DNA of 14,584 nucleotides from DATAPE01 sp036265345 (GTDB lineage Bacteria > Actinomycetota > CADDZG01 > WHSQ01). Below the pieces are notes generated by a model, which worked only from the letters and a program-made list of their open reading frames with translations, was not told where the DNA came from and did not search any database. Of the stretch, positions 7,187 to 13,861 are shown piece by piece (position 1 is the first letter of the stretch; every line of letters starts with the position of its first letter). Where the stretch lies: assembly GCA_036265345.1 (NCBI GenBank), contig DATAPE010000021.1:1-14584 (forward strand), in the 5' to 3' direction. The position numbers and the translations under genes are program-made.

Positions 7187-8653
7187 ATGGGGTTCCTCAA
7201 GCGACTCGGCAAGCGCCCGGCGGAGGCACCCCGTCCTAAAGCTGATCCGTCCCGCAAGAAGGTGATGGTGATCGGCCTGGACTGCGCCCCTCCGCGTCAC
7301 GTGTTCGACGAATACGCAGACGAGATCCCCAATCTGACCAAGCTCCGTGAGAACGGCGTGTGGGGCCCCCTCGAATCCATCACACCGCCCATCACCGTTC
7401 CCGCATGGATGTGCATGATGACGTCGAAGGATCCCGGAACGCTTGGTATCTACGGCTTCCGGAACCGGAAGGACTACACCTACGACGGGCTCGCCTTCGC
7501 CACTTCCTGGGCGATCAAGGAGCCGACGGTGTGGGACATCCTCTCGGAGGCAGGCAAGGACTGCATCGTCATGTCGGTGCCCCCCTCCTATCCGCCGAAA
7601 GCCCTCAAGGGCGTTCAGATCGGATGCTTCCTCACCCCCAGCAACGACGCCGAGTACACCTATCCGAAAGAGCTGAAGGCAGAGCTCGAAGAGAAGGTCG
7701 GCGATTACATCTTCGACATCCGTAACTTCCGCACCGACAACACGCAGTACATCCTCGACGAGGCCTACAAGATGACCGAGCAAAGGTTCAAGACCGCGGA
7801 CTACCTGCTGTCGACCAAGCCGTGGGACTTCTTTGCGATGACGGAGATGGGGCCCGACCGGCTTAACCACGGGATCTGGAGCTTCATCGACCCGGAGCAC
7901 CCGCGCTACGACCCCAACAACCCGTACAAGGAATCGCTGCGCGAGTACTACCGCTTCCTCGACGGCAAGATCGGCGACCTTTTGAGCAAGTACGCCGACG
8001 ACTCCACCACGGTCCTGGTGGTTTCCGACCACGGTGCCAAGGCAATGATCGGCGGCATCTGCTTCAACGAGTGGCTCGTGCAGGAGGGTTACCTCACGTT
8101 CGAGGAGCCGATGCCGTCGGAGATGACTCCGATCAACAAGATGACGATCGATTGGTCCAAGACCACCGCGTGGGCCGATGGCGGCTACTACGGGAGACTT
8201 TTCCTGAACGTCGAAGGGCGCGAGCCCAATGGCTCCATCCCGGCAGGCGATTACGACCGGGTGCGCGACGAGCTGGTTCGCAAGATCGAAGCGATGGTCG
8301 ACCACGAGGGCAACCCGCTCGGCAACAAGGCGCTTAAGCCTGAAGACATCTACGAGACCCAGAACGGCGTGGCGCCCGACCTGATCGTGATCTTCGGGAA
8401 CCTTCGGTGGCGCAGCGTGGGCTCGGTGGGCCACGGCTCCACCTATACGTTCGAGAACGACACCGGCCCGGACGAAGCGAACCACGCCGAGTTCGGGATA
8501 TTCCTCCTGAACAACGCCCCCGGCCAAACACCGGGGCAACGAGATGGTCTCCATCTGTGGGATGTCCACTGCACGATCCTCGACCTGTTCGGTCTGCCGC
8601 CTGCCCAGGGGGCGTTGGGGAAAACCGCTCTGAGTAACGGAGGAACGCTATGA
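7187..8653 (+). CDS. type I phosphodiesterase / nucleotide pyrophosphatase family protein (alkaline phosphatase superfamily)
   Basis: The 488-residue protein has the two-metal site of the alkaline phosphatase superfamily in its NPP-like branch (COG3379-like). D32 (IGLDCAPP), T70 as the likely nucleophile (TPPITVPAW), D224 and H228 (MGPDRLNHG), D281 and H282 (VSDHGA) and H433 (NHAEFGIFLL) are all present, so it should be catalytic. The nucleophile position is Thr, not the Cys/Ser of formylglycine sulfatases, so it is not a sulfatase. There is no signal peptide: a basic N-terminus precedes the first strand, suggesting a cytoplasmic enzyme. It lies between sat (2 bases) and cysC (ATGA overlap), so it is co-translated with both. 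The substrate is unknown; APS, PAPS or a sulfated or nucleotide product are guesses from context. Confidence 0.9.
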   Translation: MGFLKRLGKRPAEAPRPKADPSRKKVMVIGLDCAPPRHVFDEYADEIPNLTKLRENGVWGPLESITPPITVPAWMCMMTSKDPGTLGIYGFRNRKDYTYDGLAFATSWAIKEPTVWDILSEAGKDCIVMSVPPSYPPKALKGVQIGCFLTPSNDAEYTYPKELKAELEEKVGDYIFDIRNFRTDNTQYILDEAYKMTEQRFKTADYLLSTKPWDFFAMTEMGPDRLNHGIWSFIDPEHPRYDPNNPYKESLREYYRFLDGKIGDLLSKYADDSTTVLVVSDHGAKAMIGGICFNEWLVQEGYLTFEEPMPSEMTPINKMTIDWSKTTAWADGGYYGRLFLNVEGREPNGSIPAGDYDRVRDELVRKIEAMVDHEGNPLGNKALKPEDIYETQNGVAPDLIVIFGNLRWRSVGSVGHGSTYTFENDTGPDEANHAEFGIFLLNNAPGQTPGQRDGLHLWDVHCTILDLFGLPPAQGALGKTALSNGGTL

Positions 8654-9195
8654 AGCAAGCGAACAGAGAAAGGGGGGTCGTCATTTGGTTCACGGGCCTT
8701 TCAGGCTCGGGCAAGACGACGATCGCCCATATGGTGGAAGAGAAGCTGCTGCAAGCAGGCGTGCCGGTCGAGATCCTCGACGGCGACGTGGTCCGCGAGA
8801 ACCTCTCGAAGGGGCTCGGCTTCTCCAAGGAGGACCGCGACACCAACATCCGGCGCATCGCGTTCGTCGCGCATCTATTGCAGCGCAACGGTGTATTCGT
8901 GATCACCGCCGCGATATCCCCGTACCGCGCGATCCGCGAGGAAGCCAGAGCGATGTCCAAGGACTTCGTGGAGGTGTTCGCGGATGCACCCATCGAGGTG
9001 TGTGAGAGCCGCGACGTAAAGGGCCTCTATGCCAAGGCTCGTGCCGGAGAGATCAAGGGCTTCACCGGGGTCGACGATCCTTACGAGGCCCCCGCAGGCG
9101 CCGAGGTCGTCTGCAAGACCGAGACCGAGGACGTGGAGTTGTCCGCGAAGAAGGTCATGGACAAGCTCGTCGAGCTCAAGTACCTCGAAGCGTGA
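8650..9195 (+). CDS. cysC: adenylyl-sulfate kinase (APS kinase)
   Basis: Phosphorylates APS on the 3'-hydroxyl to make PAPS, the donor for sulfate reduction or for sulfotransferases. The 181 residues cover the whole family: P-loop GLSGSGKTT (16-24), DGDVVRENLSKGLGFSKEDR, the ISPYRAIREEAR segment, and KGLYAKARAGEIKGFTGVDDPYE in the lid region. The start ATG overlaps the preceding stop (ATGA) and has GGAGGA (8639-8644) in front, so it is translationally coupled. It supplies the second half of the sulfate-activation pathway begun by sat. No PAPS reductase or sulfotransferase gene is in the window, so the fate of PAPS is open. Confidence 0.97.
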   Translation: MKQANRERGVVIWFTGLSGSGKTTIAHMVEEKLLQAGVPVEILDGDVVRENLSKGLGFSKEDRDTNIRRIAFVAHLLQRNGVFVITAAISPYRAIREEARAMSKDFVEVFADAPIEVCESRDVKGLYAKARAGEIKGFTGVDDPYEAPAGAEVVCKTETEDVELSAKKVMDKLVELKYLEA

Positions 9196-9208
9196 GCCGC
9201 TCCCGCCG

Positions 9209-10102
9209 ATGATCGATCTTCATACGCACACCACGATCTCCGACGGCGGGGACTCTCCGACGGAGCTGGTGCGCAAGGCCGCCGCCGCGGGCCTCGATTC
9301 GATCGCCGTCACGGACCACGACAATGACGCGGGCTGTGACGAAGCCGTAAGTGAAGGCAGTCGCGCCGGGGTAGAGGTCGTGAGGGGAGTCGAGATCTCG
9401 TGCGACGTCGAAGACCTTCGCGAGCGGGGCTTCAGGCCTACCGAACGGCCCACGATGCATCTCCTGGGCTATTTCATCCCGGATGGAGAGAATGGGCTCT
9501 CGGCGGCGTTGAGGGACCTCCAGTTCCACCGCGCTAATCGCAACCAGCTCATGGTTCAAAAGCTCAACGAGCTTGGGGTTCCGACCACGTTCGAAGAGGT
9601 CGAGATGGAGGCCGGTGGCCCCGGCTCCCAGATCGGCCGTCCGCACTTCGCCGCGGTCCTCGTGCGGCACGGTGTCGTTCCGAACTATCAGGCTGCGTTC
9701 GACGAGTACCTCGCCAAGGGCGCCAAGGCCTACCTCACGCGCAAGCTCTACAAGCCGGTCGAAGCCATCGACCTGATGACAGCGGCCGGGGTGGTGCCCG
9801 TTCTGGCGCACCCGTTCACGTTGAACCTCGCGATAGACGACCTCGAGGTGTTCGTCGATGCTCTGGTCGAAGCGGGACTGCAGGGTATCGAGGGCTACCA
9901 CGGGGATCTGCCGGAGACCGAACAAGAGCCCTACCGCGCGCTCGGCGAGGCCAAGGGCTTGATCGTTTCCGGCGGCAGCGACTACCACGGGGACATGCGG
10001 CCCGACCGGGGACTGCCGGGGGGTAAGTGCCATGTCTCGGTCCCGGATGCGGTCCTGGGCCAGCTACGCGCCGCCTCGGACAAGCTGAAGGCGGCAGCGT
10101 GA
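9209..10102 (+). CDS. PHP domain metal-dependent phosphoesterase (COG0613-like; possible pAp 3'-phosphatase)
   Basis: The 297-residue PHP protein has the metal site laid out in order: H5, H7 and D12 (LHTHTTISDG), D36 and H38 (TDHDN), E62 (GVEIS), H84, H146 (GRPHF), H201 (LAHPF), and D258/H260 (GGSDYHG). Members of COG0613 include a characterised phosphatase for adenosine 3',5'-bisphosphate and RNase AM (YciV/TrpH). The gene follows cysC by 13 bases in the same direction. The PAPS made by CysC leaves pAp after use, so a pAp phosphatase would fit. That function is inferred from context and family. The start is the ATG at 9209; the frame is open further upstream but overlaps cysC with non-protein-like sequence. 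There is no strong ribosome binding site, so coupling to cysC is likely. Confidence 0.9.
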   Translation: MIDLHTHTTISDGGDSPTELVRKAAAAGLDSIAVTDHDNDAGCDEAVSEGSRAGVEVVRGVEISCDVEDLRERGFRPTERPTMHLLGYFIPDGENGLSAALRDLQFHRANRNQLMVQKLNELGVPTTFEEVEMEAGGPGSQIGRPHFAAVLVRHGVVPNYQAAFDEYLAKGAKAYLTRKLYKPVEAIDLMTAAGVVPVLAHPFTLNLAIDDLEVFVDALVEAGLQGIEGYHGDLPETEQEPYRALGEAKGLIVSGGSDYHGDMRPDRGLPGGKCHVSVPDAVLGQLRAASDKLKAAA

Positions 10103-10130
10103 TGCCGGTGGGAAGGTCGGACACCAGCTG

Positions 10131-10163
10131 CGGACTTACTCAGAGCAGCTGAGGGGCAGTCCG
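10131..10163 (+). promoter_or_regulatory. hairpin covering the ribosome binding site of the GNAT gene
   Basis: CGGACT (10131-10136) pairs with AGTCCG (10158-10163), and inside it CTCAG (10139-10143) pairs with CTGAG (10149-10153) around an AGCAG loop. The GAGGGG ribosome binding site (10151-10156) lies half in the inner stem and half in the internal loop. The right outer arm ends exactly before the ATG. This arrangement could limit translation initiation. Confidence 0.55.
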
Positions 10164-10586
10164 ATGCTGATCACGCGGGCCACGCGGCACGACAAGCAAG
10201 ACCTCGAGACCTTCTACGCAACTCACGACTGGGAAGACCCCCACTTGTCGGTGGGAGTTTCATTCGTCGCGCGGCAGGGGGCCATCGTCGGTGCCCTCAC
10301 TCTGATCGAGATCGAACCCCAGACAGTGATCGTTGAAGACGTCCTGGTAGCTCCGGACCGCAGGGGGAGCGGCCTTGGCACCCAGCTTATGCAGGCCGCC
10401 ATGAACAGCAGGGGCGGCTCGATGTTTCTGTGCTGTCATGCCGAGCGCCTGCCGTTCTATCAGCGGCTCGGGTTCGAGGACGTTTCCTTCGACCAACTGC
10501 CATCGACCGTGCAGGAGTTCATGAGGGACGACGGCGCCTATCCCTTCACCGCCGACCACGTCCATTACTTCATGAAAGCCCGCTAG
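10164..10586 (+). CDS. GNAT family N-acetyltransferase
   Basis: The 140-residue single-domain protein has the acetyl-CoA binding motif of the GNAT fold: VEDVLVAPDRRGSGLGTQLMQAA, with the R-R-G-S-G-L-G pyrophosphate loop at 66-72. The later FYQRLGF segment is the usual C-terminal GNAT signature. The substrate cannot be told from the sequence. The start ATG has GAGGGG at 7-base spacing, inside a hairpin. It lies 61 bases after the PHP gene in the same direction and may be read through from the sulfate operon or be separate. It ends 100 bases before the convergent transglycosylase gene; I see no clear terminator between them. Confidence 0.9.
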   Translation: MLITRATRHDKQDLETFYATHDWEDPHLSVGVSFVARQGAIVGALTLIEIEPQTVIVEDVLVAPDRRGSGLGTQLMQAAMNSRGGSMFLCCHAERLPFYQRLGFEDVSFDQLPSTVQEFMRDDGAYPFTADHVHYFMKAR

Positions 10587-10686
10587 CGCCATCTAAGCGC
10601 GGATCGGAGCCGGCGGCGTCTCTCGCGACAAACGCCAGATCCCTTGATGACCGCGCACATCCGCTACTACAGGACTTCGTGACCCG

Positions 10687-11340
10687 TTAGGCGCAGTTGG
10701 GCCAGCGGCTGGTTTCTCCCTCCGCGATGAGGCGAGCCGCCGTGCGTGCCTGCGCCACCGGGTCGTAGATCGAGCCGTAGCCGTAGGCGCTCCACGTCGG
10801 TTGATCGAACTGGAAGAGCCCGTAGTACCCACCCGCGCCGTAAGCGCCGGGATCCAGGTTGGATTCGCACTGCGCCACCGAGAGCAGATAGCTGCCGCTG
10901 ATCCCTGCGTCGGCAGCCGCCGAGTAAACGACGCCGGCGATCGAGCCGGCGGGAGCAGCAGGTACGGGCGTGGGCGTGGAGACGGGGGCCGGGCCCGGTT
11001 TGACGGACGGACGCGGTTGCGGTTTGTGCGCCTTATGCAGCTTCTCCTTAGCGCCGGTGTCGTTGCGCTCGCCCGCCGTATGCAGCACGGAGTGGGGTCG
11101 GGTGTGGAGCTCGGAGAGCCTTCTGCCTAGATCCTCGGCACCGTTGCTGACATGCCGGGACGGGATGCTCCCCGCAGCAAGCCCCGGCGACTGTCCCACC
11201 AGGTGGAAGATCTCGAACGCGGCATTCGATCCCGGAACGCCGAAGAACGCGGCGACCATCCCCGCCAACCATGCGGTGACGAGAAGCTGTCGGCGTCGCG
11301 CCTTGCGGCGCGAGCGCGCTCCGAAATGTAAGTGGTCCAT
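10687..11340 (-). CDS. secreted transglycosylase-like / Rpf-like muralytic protein
   Basis: Probable cell-wall lytic enzyme acting on peptidoglycan glycan strands outside the membrane. The 217-residue protein has a basic N-terminus (RSRRKARRRQ), a hydrophobic segment at about 19-37 (signal peptide or anchor), a region of low predicted structure, and a Lys/Pro-rich linker at about 105-131. The C-terminal domain of about 85 residues has AQCESNLDP (E159 as the likely catalytic acid), GGYYGLFQFDQPTW, and a closing WPNC. C158 and C216 could form a disulfide. This matches the lysozyme-like fold of Rpf and SLT domains in actinobacteria. The start ATG at 11340 has AAGAGG eight bases upstream. A frame open to 11421 would add 27 residues ahead of the signal and is not preferred. 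Confidence 0.87.
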   Translation of the reverse strand: MDHLHFGARSRRKARRRQLLVTAWLAGMVAAFFGVPGSNAAFEIFHLVGQSPGLAAGSIPSRHVSNGAEDLGRRLSELHTRPHSVLHTAGERNDTGAKEKLHKAHKPQPRPSVKPGPAPVSTPTPVPAAPAGSIAGVVYSAAADAGISGSYLLSVAQCESNLDPGAYGAGGYYGLFQFDQPTWSAYGYGSIYDPVAQARTAARLIAEGETSRWPNCA

Positions 11341-11423
11341 GTTCTGGGCCTCTTTCCTGTGGAGCCGCGTGGGCTCGTCGTGTGCGGCGGGGGCGGTGGG
11401 GTCGCCCCGGTGGATGCTCACGA

Positions 11424-11441
11424 GGGGTCTGACCGGACCCC
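11424..11441 (-). promoter_or_regulatory. hairpin in the leader of the transglycosylase gene
   Basis: GGGGTC (11424-11429) and GACCCC (11436-11441) form a 6-bp GC-rich stem with a six-base loop, about 84 bases upstream of the minus-strand start. A second stem, GCGCTT-GTG-AAGCGC (11500-11514), lies further upstream. I looked for a ydaO (c-di-AMP) riboswitch, common before such genes in actinobacteria, and could not recognise one. Confidence 0.35.
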
Positions 11442-11591
11442 ATCAACGGGTGAGGGTGGAGGCTAGCACGCTTCTCGGGGGTGAAGTGGAGCACAAAGTG
11501 CGCTTGTGAAGCGCCTACGCCTGGAGAGTGGGGATAAATGACGCGAACGGGGTCAGAAATTCGTTCGAAGTGGCGATTGCCCGTCGAGCCT

Positions 11592-11597
11592 TATCCT
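11592..11597 (+). promoter_or_regulatory. possible -10 element for a leaderless gmd transcript
   Basis: TATCCT ends six bases before the preferred gmd start codon, which would place the transcription start on or next to the ATG. No Shine-Dalgarno sequence precedes that ATG, in keeping with leaderless translation. No good -35 was found at 16-18 bases, so the call is weak. Confidence 0.35.
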
Positions 11598-11603
11598 GCT
11601 GCG

Positions 11604-12620
11604 ATGAAGCGGGCGCTCATCACCGGGGTCACCGGTCAGGACGGCTCCTACCTAGCAGAGCTGCTGTTGGGCAAGGGCTACGACGTGCACGGTCTGATCC
11701 GCCGCTCGTCGTCCTTCAACACGCAGCGCCTCGATCCGATCTACCGCGATCCGCACGAGAGCGGCGTGCGCTTCTTCATGCACTATGGCGATCTGTCGGA
11801 TTCCGGCTCGCTGGTCAACCTGATCCGCAACCTCGAGCCCGACGAGATCTACCATCTGGGCGCACAGAGTCATGTCAAGGTCTCGTTCGAGATCCCCGAG
11901 TACACCTCCGACGCCACCGCCATGGGAACCGTTCGCATGCTGGAGGCGGTGCGCGCCTCGGGGATAGAAACTCGCTTCTACCAAGCATCGTCGTCGGAGA
12001 TGTTCGGCTCGGCGCCTCCTCCACAGAGCGAGACCACAGCGTTTCATCCGCGCAGCCCGTACGGGGTCTCCAAAGCGTTCGCGTTCTGGATGACCGTTAA
12101 CTACCGGGAGGCGTATGGGATGTTTGCCACGAACGGCATCCTCTTCAATCACGAGAGCAGCAGGAGAGGCGAGACTTTCGTGACCAGGAAGATCACCCGC
12201 GCGGTCGCCCGGATCCAGGCGGGGATCCAGGACAAGCTCTTCCTTGGAAACCTCGAGTCGCGCCGGGACTGGGGCTATGCCCCCGAGTACGTCGAGACGA
12301 TGTGGATGATGCTGCAGCACGACCAACCCGACGACTTCGTCATCGCCTCCGGAGAGAACCACACCGTCCGGGAGTTCGCCGAGAAGGCATTCGCTCGTCT
12401 CGATCTCGACTGGGAGCGTTACGTCGAGATCGATGCCAACTACTTCCGGCCGGCGGAGGTCCCGGACCTGCGCGGAGATGCCTCCAAGGCGAAGCGCATC
12501 TTGGGCTGGCAACCGGCAACGAGTTTCGACGAGCTCGTGAACCTGATGGTCGACGCCGACGTGCAGCTCCTGGACGACGAGCTGGCGGGCCGGCTGGTGA
12601 GACAGGACCGCGAACATTGA
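11604..12620 (+). CDS. gmd: GDP-mannose 4,6-dehydratase
   Basis: Converts GDP-mannose to GDP-4-keto-6-deoxymannose, the precursor of GDP-fucose, rhamnose and related sugars for surface glycans. The 338 residues show the NADP-binding GVTGQDG loop (8-14), RRSSSFNTQRLD (33-44), YQASSSEMFG (with S130 and E132 in the catalytic positions) and SPYGVSKAF (Y153, K157). The later FNHESSRRGETFVTRKI and LGNLESRRDWGYAPEYVE blocks are diagnostic for GMD within the short-chain dehydrogenase superfamily. The ATG at 11604 matches the usual start (KRALITGVTGQDG). A frame open to an ATG at 11538 with a weak GGAGAG would add 22 residues foreign to the family. No second-step enzyme such as GDP-fucose synthase is in the window. 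Confidence 0.96.
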   Translation: MKRALITGVTGQDGSYLAELLLGKGYDVHGLIRRSSSFNTQRLDPIYRDPHESGVRFFMHYGDLSDSGSLVNLIRNLEPDEIYHLGAQSHVKVSFEIPEYTSDATAMGTVRMLEAVRASGIETRFYQASSSEMFGSAPPPQSETTAFHPRSPYGVSKAFAFWMTVNYREAYGMFATNGILFNHESSRRGETFVTRKITRAVARIQAGIQDKLFLGNLESRRDWGYAPEYVETMWMMLQHDQPDDFVIASGENHTVREFAEKAFARLDLDWERYVEIDANYFRPAEVPDLRGDASKAKRILGWQPATSFDELVNLMVDADVQLLDDELAGRLVRQDREH

Positions 12621-12700
12621 TGGGCCGGAGTCGGGAAAAACACGCAGCCTCCACCTCCCCAAACGGTAGCCTGGGATCCGGCGAGCTGAGGAGCGGCTAG

Positions 12701-13861
12701 GTGGAGATAGAGATCGGGATCGGCAAGTCGGGGCGCCGGGCCTATGGGTTCGACGACATCGCGATCGTGCCTTCGCGGAGGACCCGGGATCCCGATGATG
12801 TCGATATCTCGTGGGAGGTCGATGCGTTCAGGTTCGAGCTCCCGCTGATGGCCTCAGCCATGGACGCGGTCGTCTCCACGGCCTCGGCGATCGAGATCGG
12901 ACGGCTCGGCGGCATCGCAGTCCTCAACCTCGAGGGTCTCCAGACGCGCTACCAGGATCCCGACTCTGTCCTTGCCGAGATCGCCGAGCTGGACAACGAC
13001 AAGGCCACCCTGCGGATGCAGGAGCTGTACCGGGAGCCGGTGAAGGAAGAGCTGATCGGAGAGCGGATCCGCGAGATCAAGGACGCGGGCGTGACGGCGG
13101 CGGCTTCACTGACCCCCCAGCGGGTCGAGGCCCACTACAAAGCGGCTCTCGAAGCCGAGCTCGACATCCTCGTCATACAGGGGACGGTGGTGTCAGCAGA
13201 ACACGTATCCACGCGGACCGAGCCGCTGAACCTGAAACGCTTCATCTCCACGAACGAGCTGCCGGTGATCGTCGGTGGATGCGCTTCCTATTCCACCGCC
13301 CTGCACCTCATGCGTACCGGCGCGATGGGGGTTCTGGTCGGCGTGGGTCCCGGCGCCGCGTGCACGACCCGAGGGGTGCTCGGGCTGGGAGTGCCGCAGG
13401 CGACCGCGATCGCCGACGCGGCTGGCGCCCGCATCCGGCACCTCGACGAGACCGGCCGCTACTGCCACGTGATCGCCGATGGCGGGATGCGGACCGGCGG
13501 CGACATCGCCAAGGCCATCGCCTGCGGGGCCGACGCGGTAATGGTGGGCTCGCCCCTGGCGGCGGCGACCGAGGCTCCCGGGCGGGGCTACCACTGGGGC
13601 ATGGCAACGTTCCACCCCACGCTTCCACGGGGGGCCCGCGTCAAGACGTCGACCCGGGGAACGCTCGAGGAGATCCTCATCGGCCCGGCCCACGAGAACG
13701 ACGGGCGCTTGAATCTCTTCGGGGCGCTGCGGACAAGCCTTGCAACCTGCGGCTACGCCAACATCAAGGAGTTCCAGAAAGCCGAGGTCATGGTCGCCCC
13801 GGCCCTCCAGACCGAAGGCAAGCTGCTGCAGCAGGCCCAACACGTAGGGATGGGCGCCTAA
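12701..13861 (+). CDS. guaB3: GuaB3-type IMP dehydrogenase family protein
   Basis: The IMP dehydrogenase/GMP reductase family interconverts IMP, XMP and GMP. At 386 residues with no CBS pair it is the short form called GuaB3 in actinobacteria and cyanobacteria. The N-terminal KSGRRAYGFDDIAIVPSRRT and ASAMDAVVS blocks and the TVVSAEH segment fit that type. The loop GVGPGAACTTRGVLG carries the catalytic Cys (C221), and IADGGMRTGGDIAKAIACGADAVMVGSPLA is the phosphate-binding part. I recall some actinobacterial GuaB3 proteins lacking this Cys, so this copy looks closer to the cyanobacterial form and should be an active dehydrogenase. The start is GTG with GAGGAG (12688-12693) at 7-base spacing. 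It lies 80 bases after gmd. Confidence 0.93.
   Translation: MEIEIGIGKSGRRAYGFDDIAIVPSRRTRDPDDVDISWEVDAFRFELPLMASAMDAVVSTASAIEIGRLGGIAVLNLEGLQTRYQDPDSVLAEIAELDNDKATLRMQELYREPVKEELIGERIREIKDAGVTAAASLTPQRVEAHYKAALEAELDILVIQGTVVSAEHVSTRTEPLNLKRFISTNELPVIVGGCASYSTALHLMRTGAMGVLVGVGPGAACTTRGVLGLGVPQATAIADAAGARIRHLDETGRYCHVIADGGMRTGGDIAKAIACGADAVMVGSPLAAATEAPGRGYHWGMATFHPTLPRGARVKTSTRGTLEEILIGPAHENDGRLNLFGALRTSLATCGYANIKEFQKAEVMVAPALQTEGKLLQQAQHVGMGA

Noticed and set aside
7091..8569. A 492-codon open frame on the minus strand opposite the phosphodiesterase
   Set aside because: It mirrors the plus-strand gene whose catalytic motifs are intact. Its translation has no recognisable domain, and long antisense frames are expected from GC-rich third positions.
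7187..8653. A sulfatase, suggested by the sulfur context
   Set aside because: The nucleophile position is Thr in TPPITVPAW. The C/S-x-P-x-R sulfatase motif is missing.
9029..9208. A 60-codon N-terminal extension of the PHP protein
   Set aside because: It overlaps cysC out of phase and is Ser/Arg/Pro-rich. The ATG at 9209 gives the exact PHP start (MIDLHTHT).
3131..10200. The 10-mer GACAAGCAAG at 3131, 5510 and 10191
   Set aside because: One copy is in a terminator leader, one in an intergenic stretch and one in a coding region. There is no shared context or flanking similarity, so coincidence is likely.
11341..11537. A ydaO (c-di-AMP) riboswitch ahead of the transglycosylase gene
   Set aside because: This class often precedes Rpf-like genes. 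The leader has GC hairpins but I could not match the conserved core. An Infernal search would settle it.
11652..12662. A 336-codon open frame on the minus strand opposite gmd
   Set aside because: It is an antisense shadow of a clear GDP-mannose dehydratase, without family motifs.
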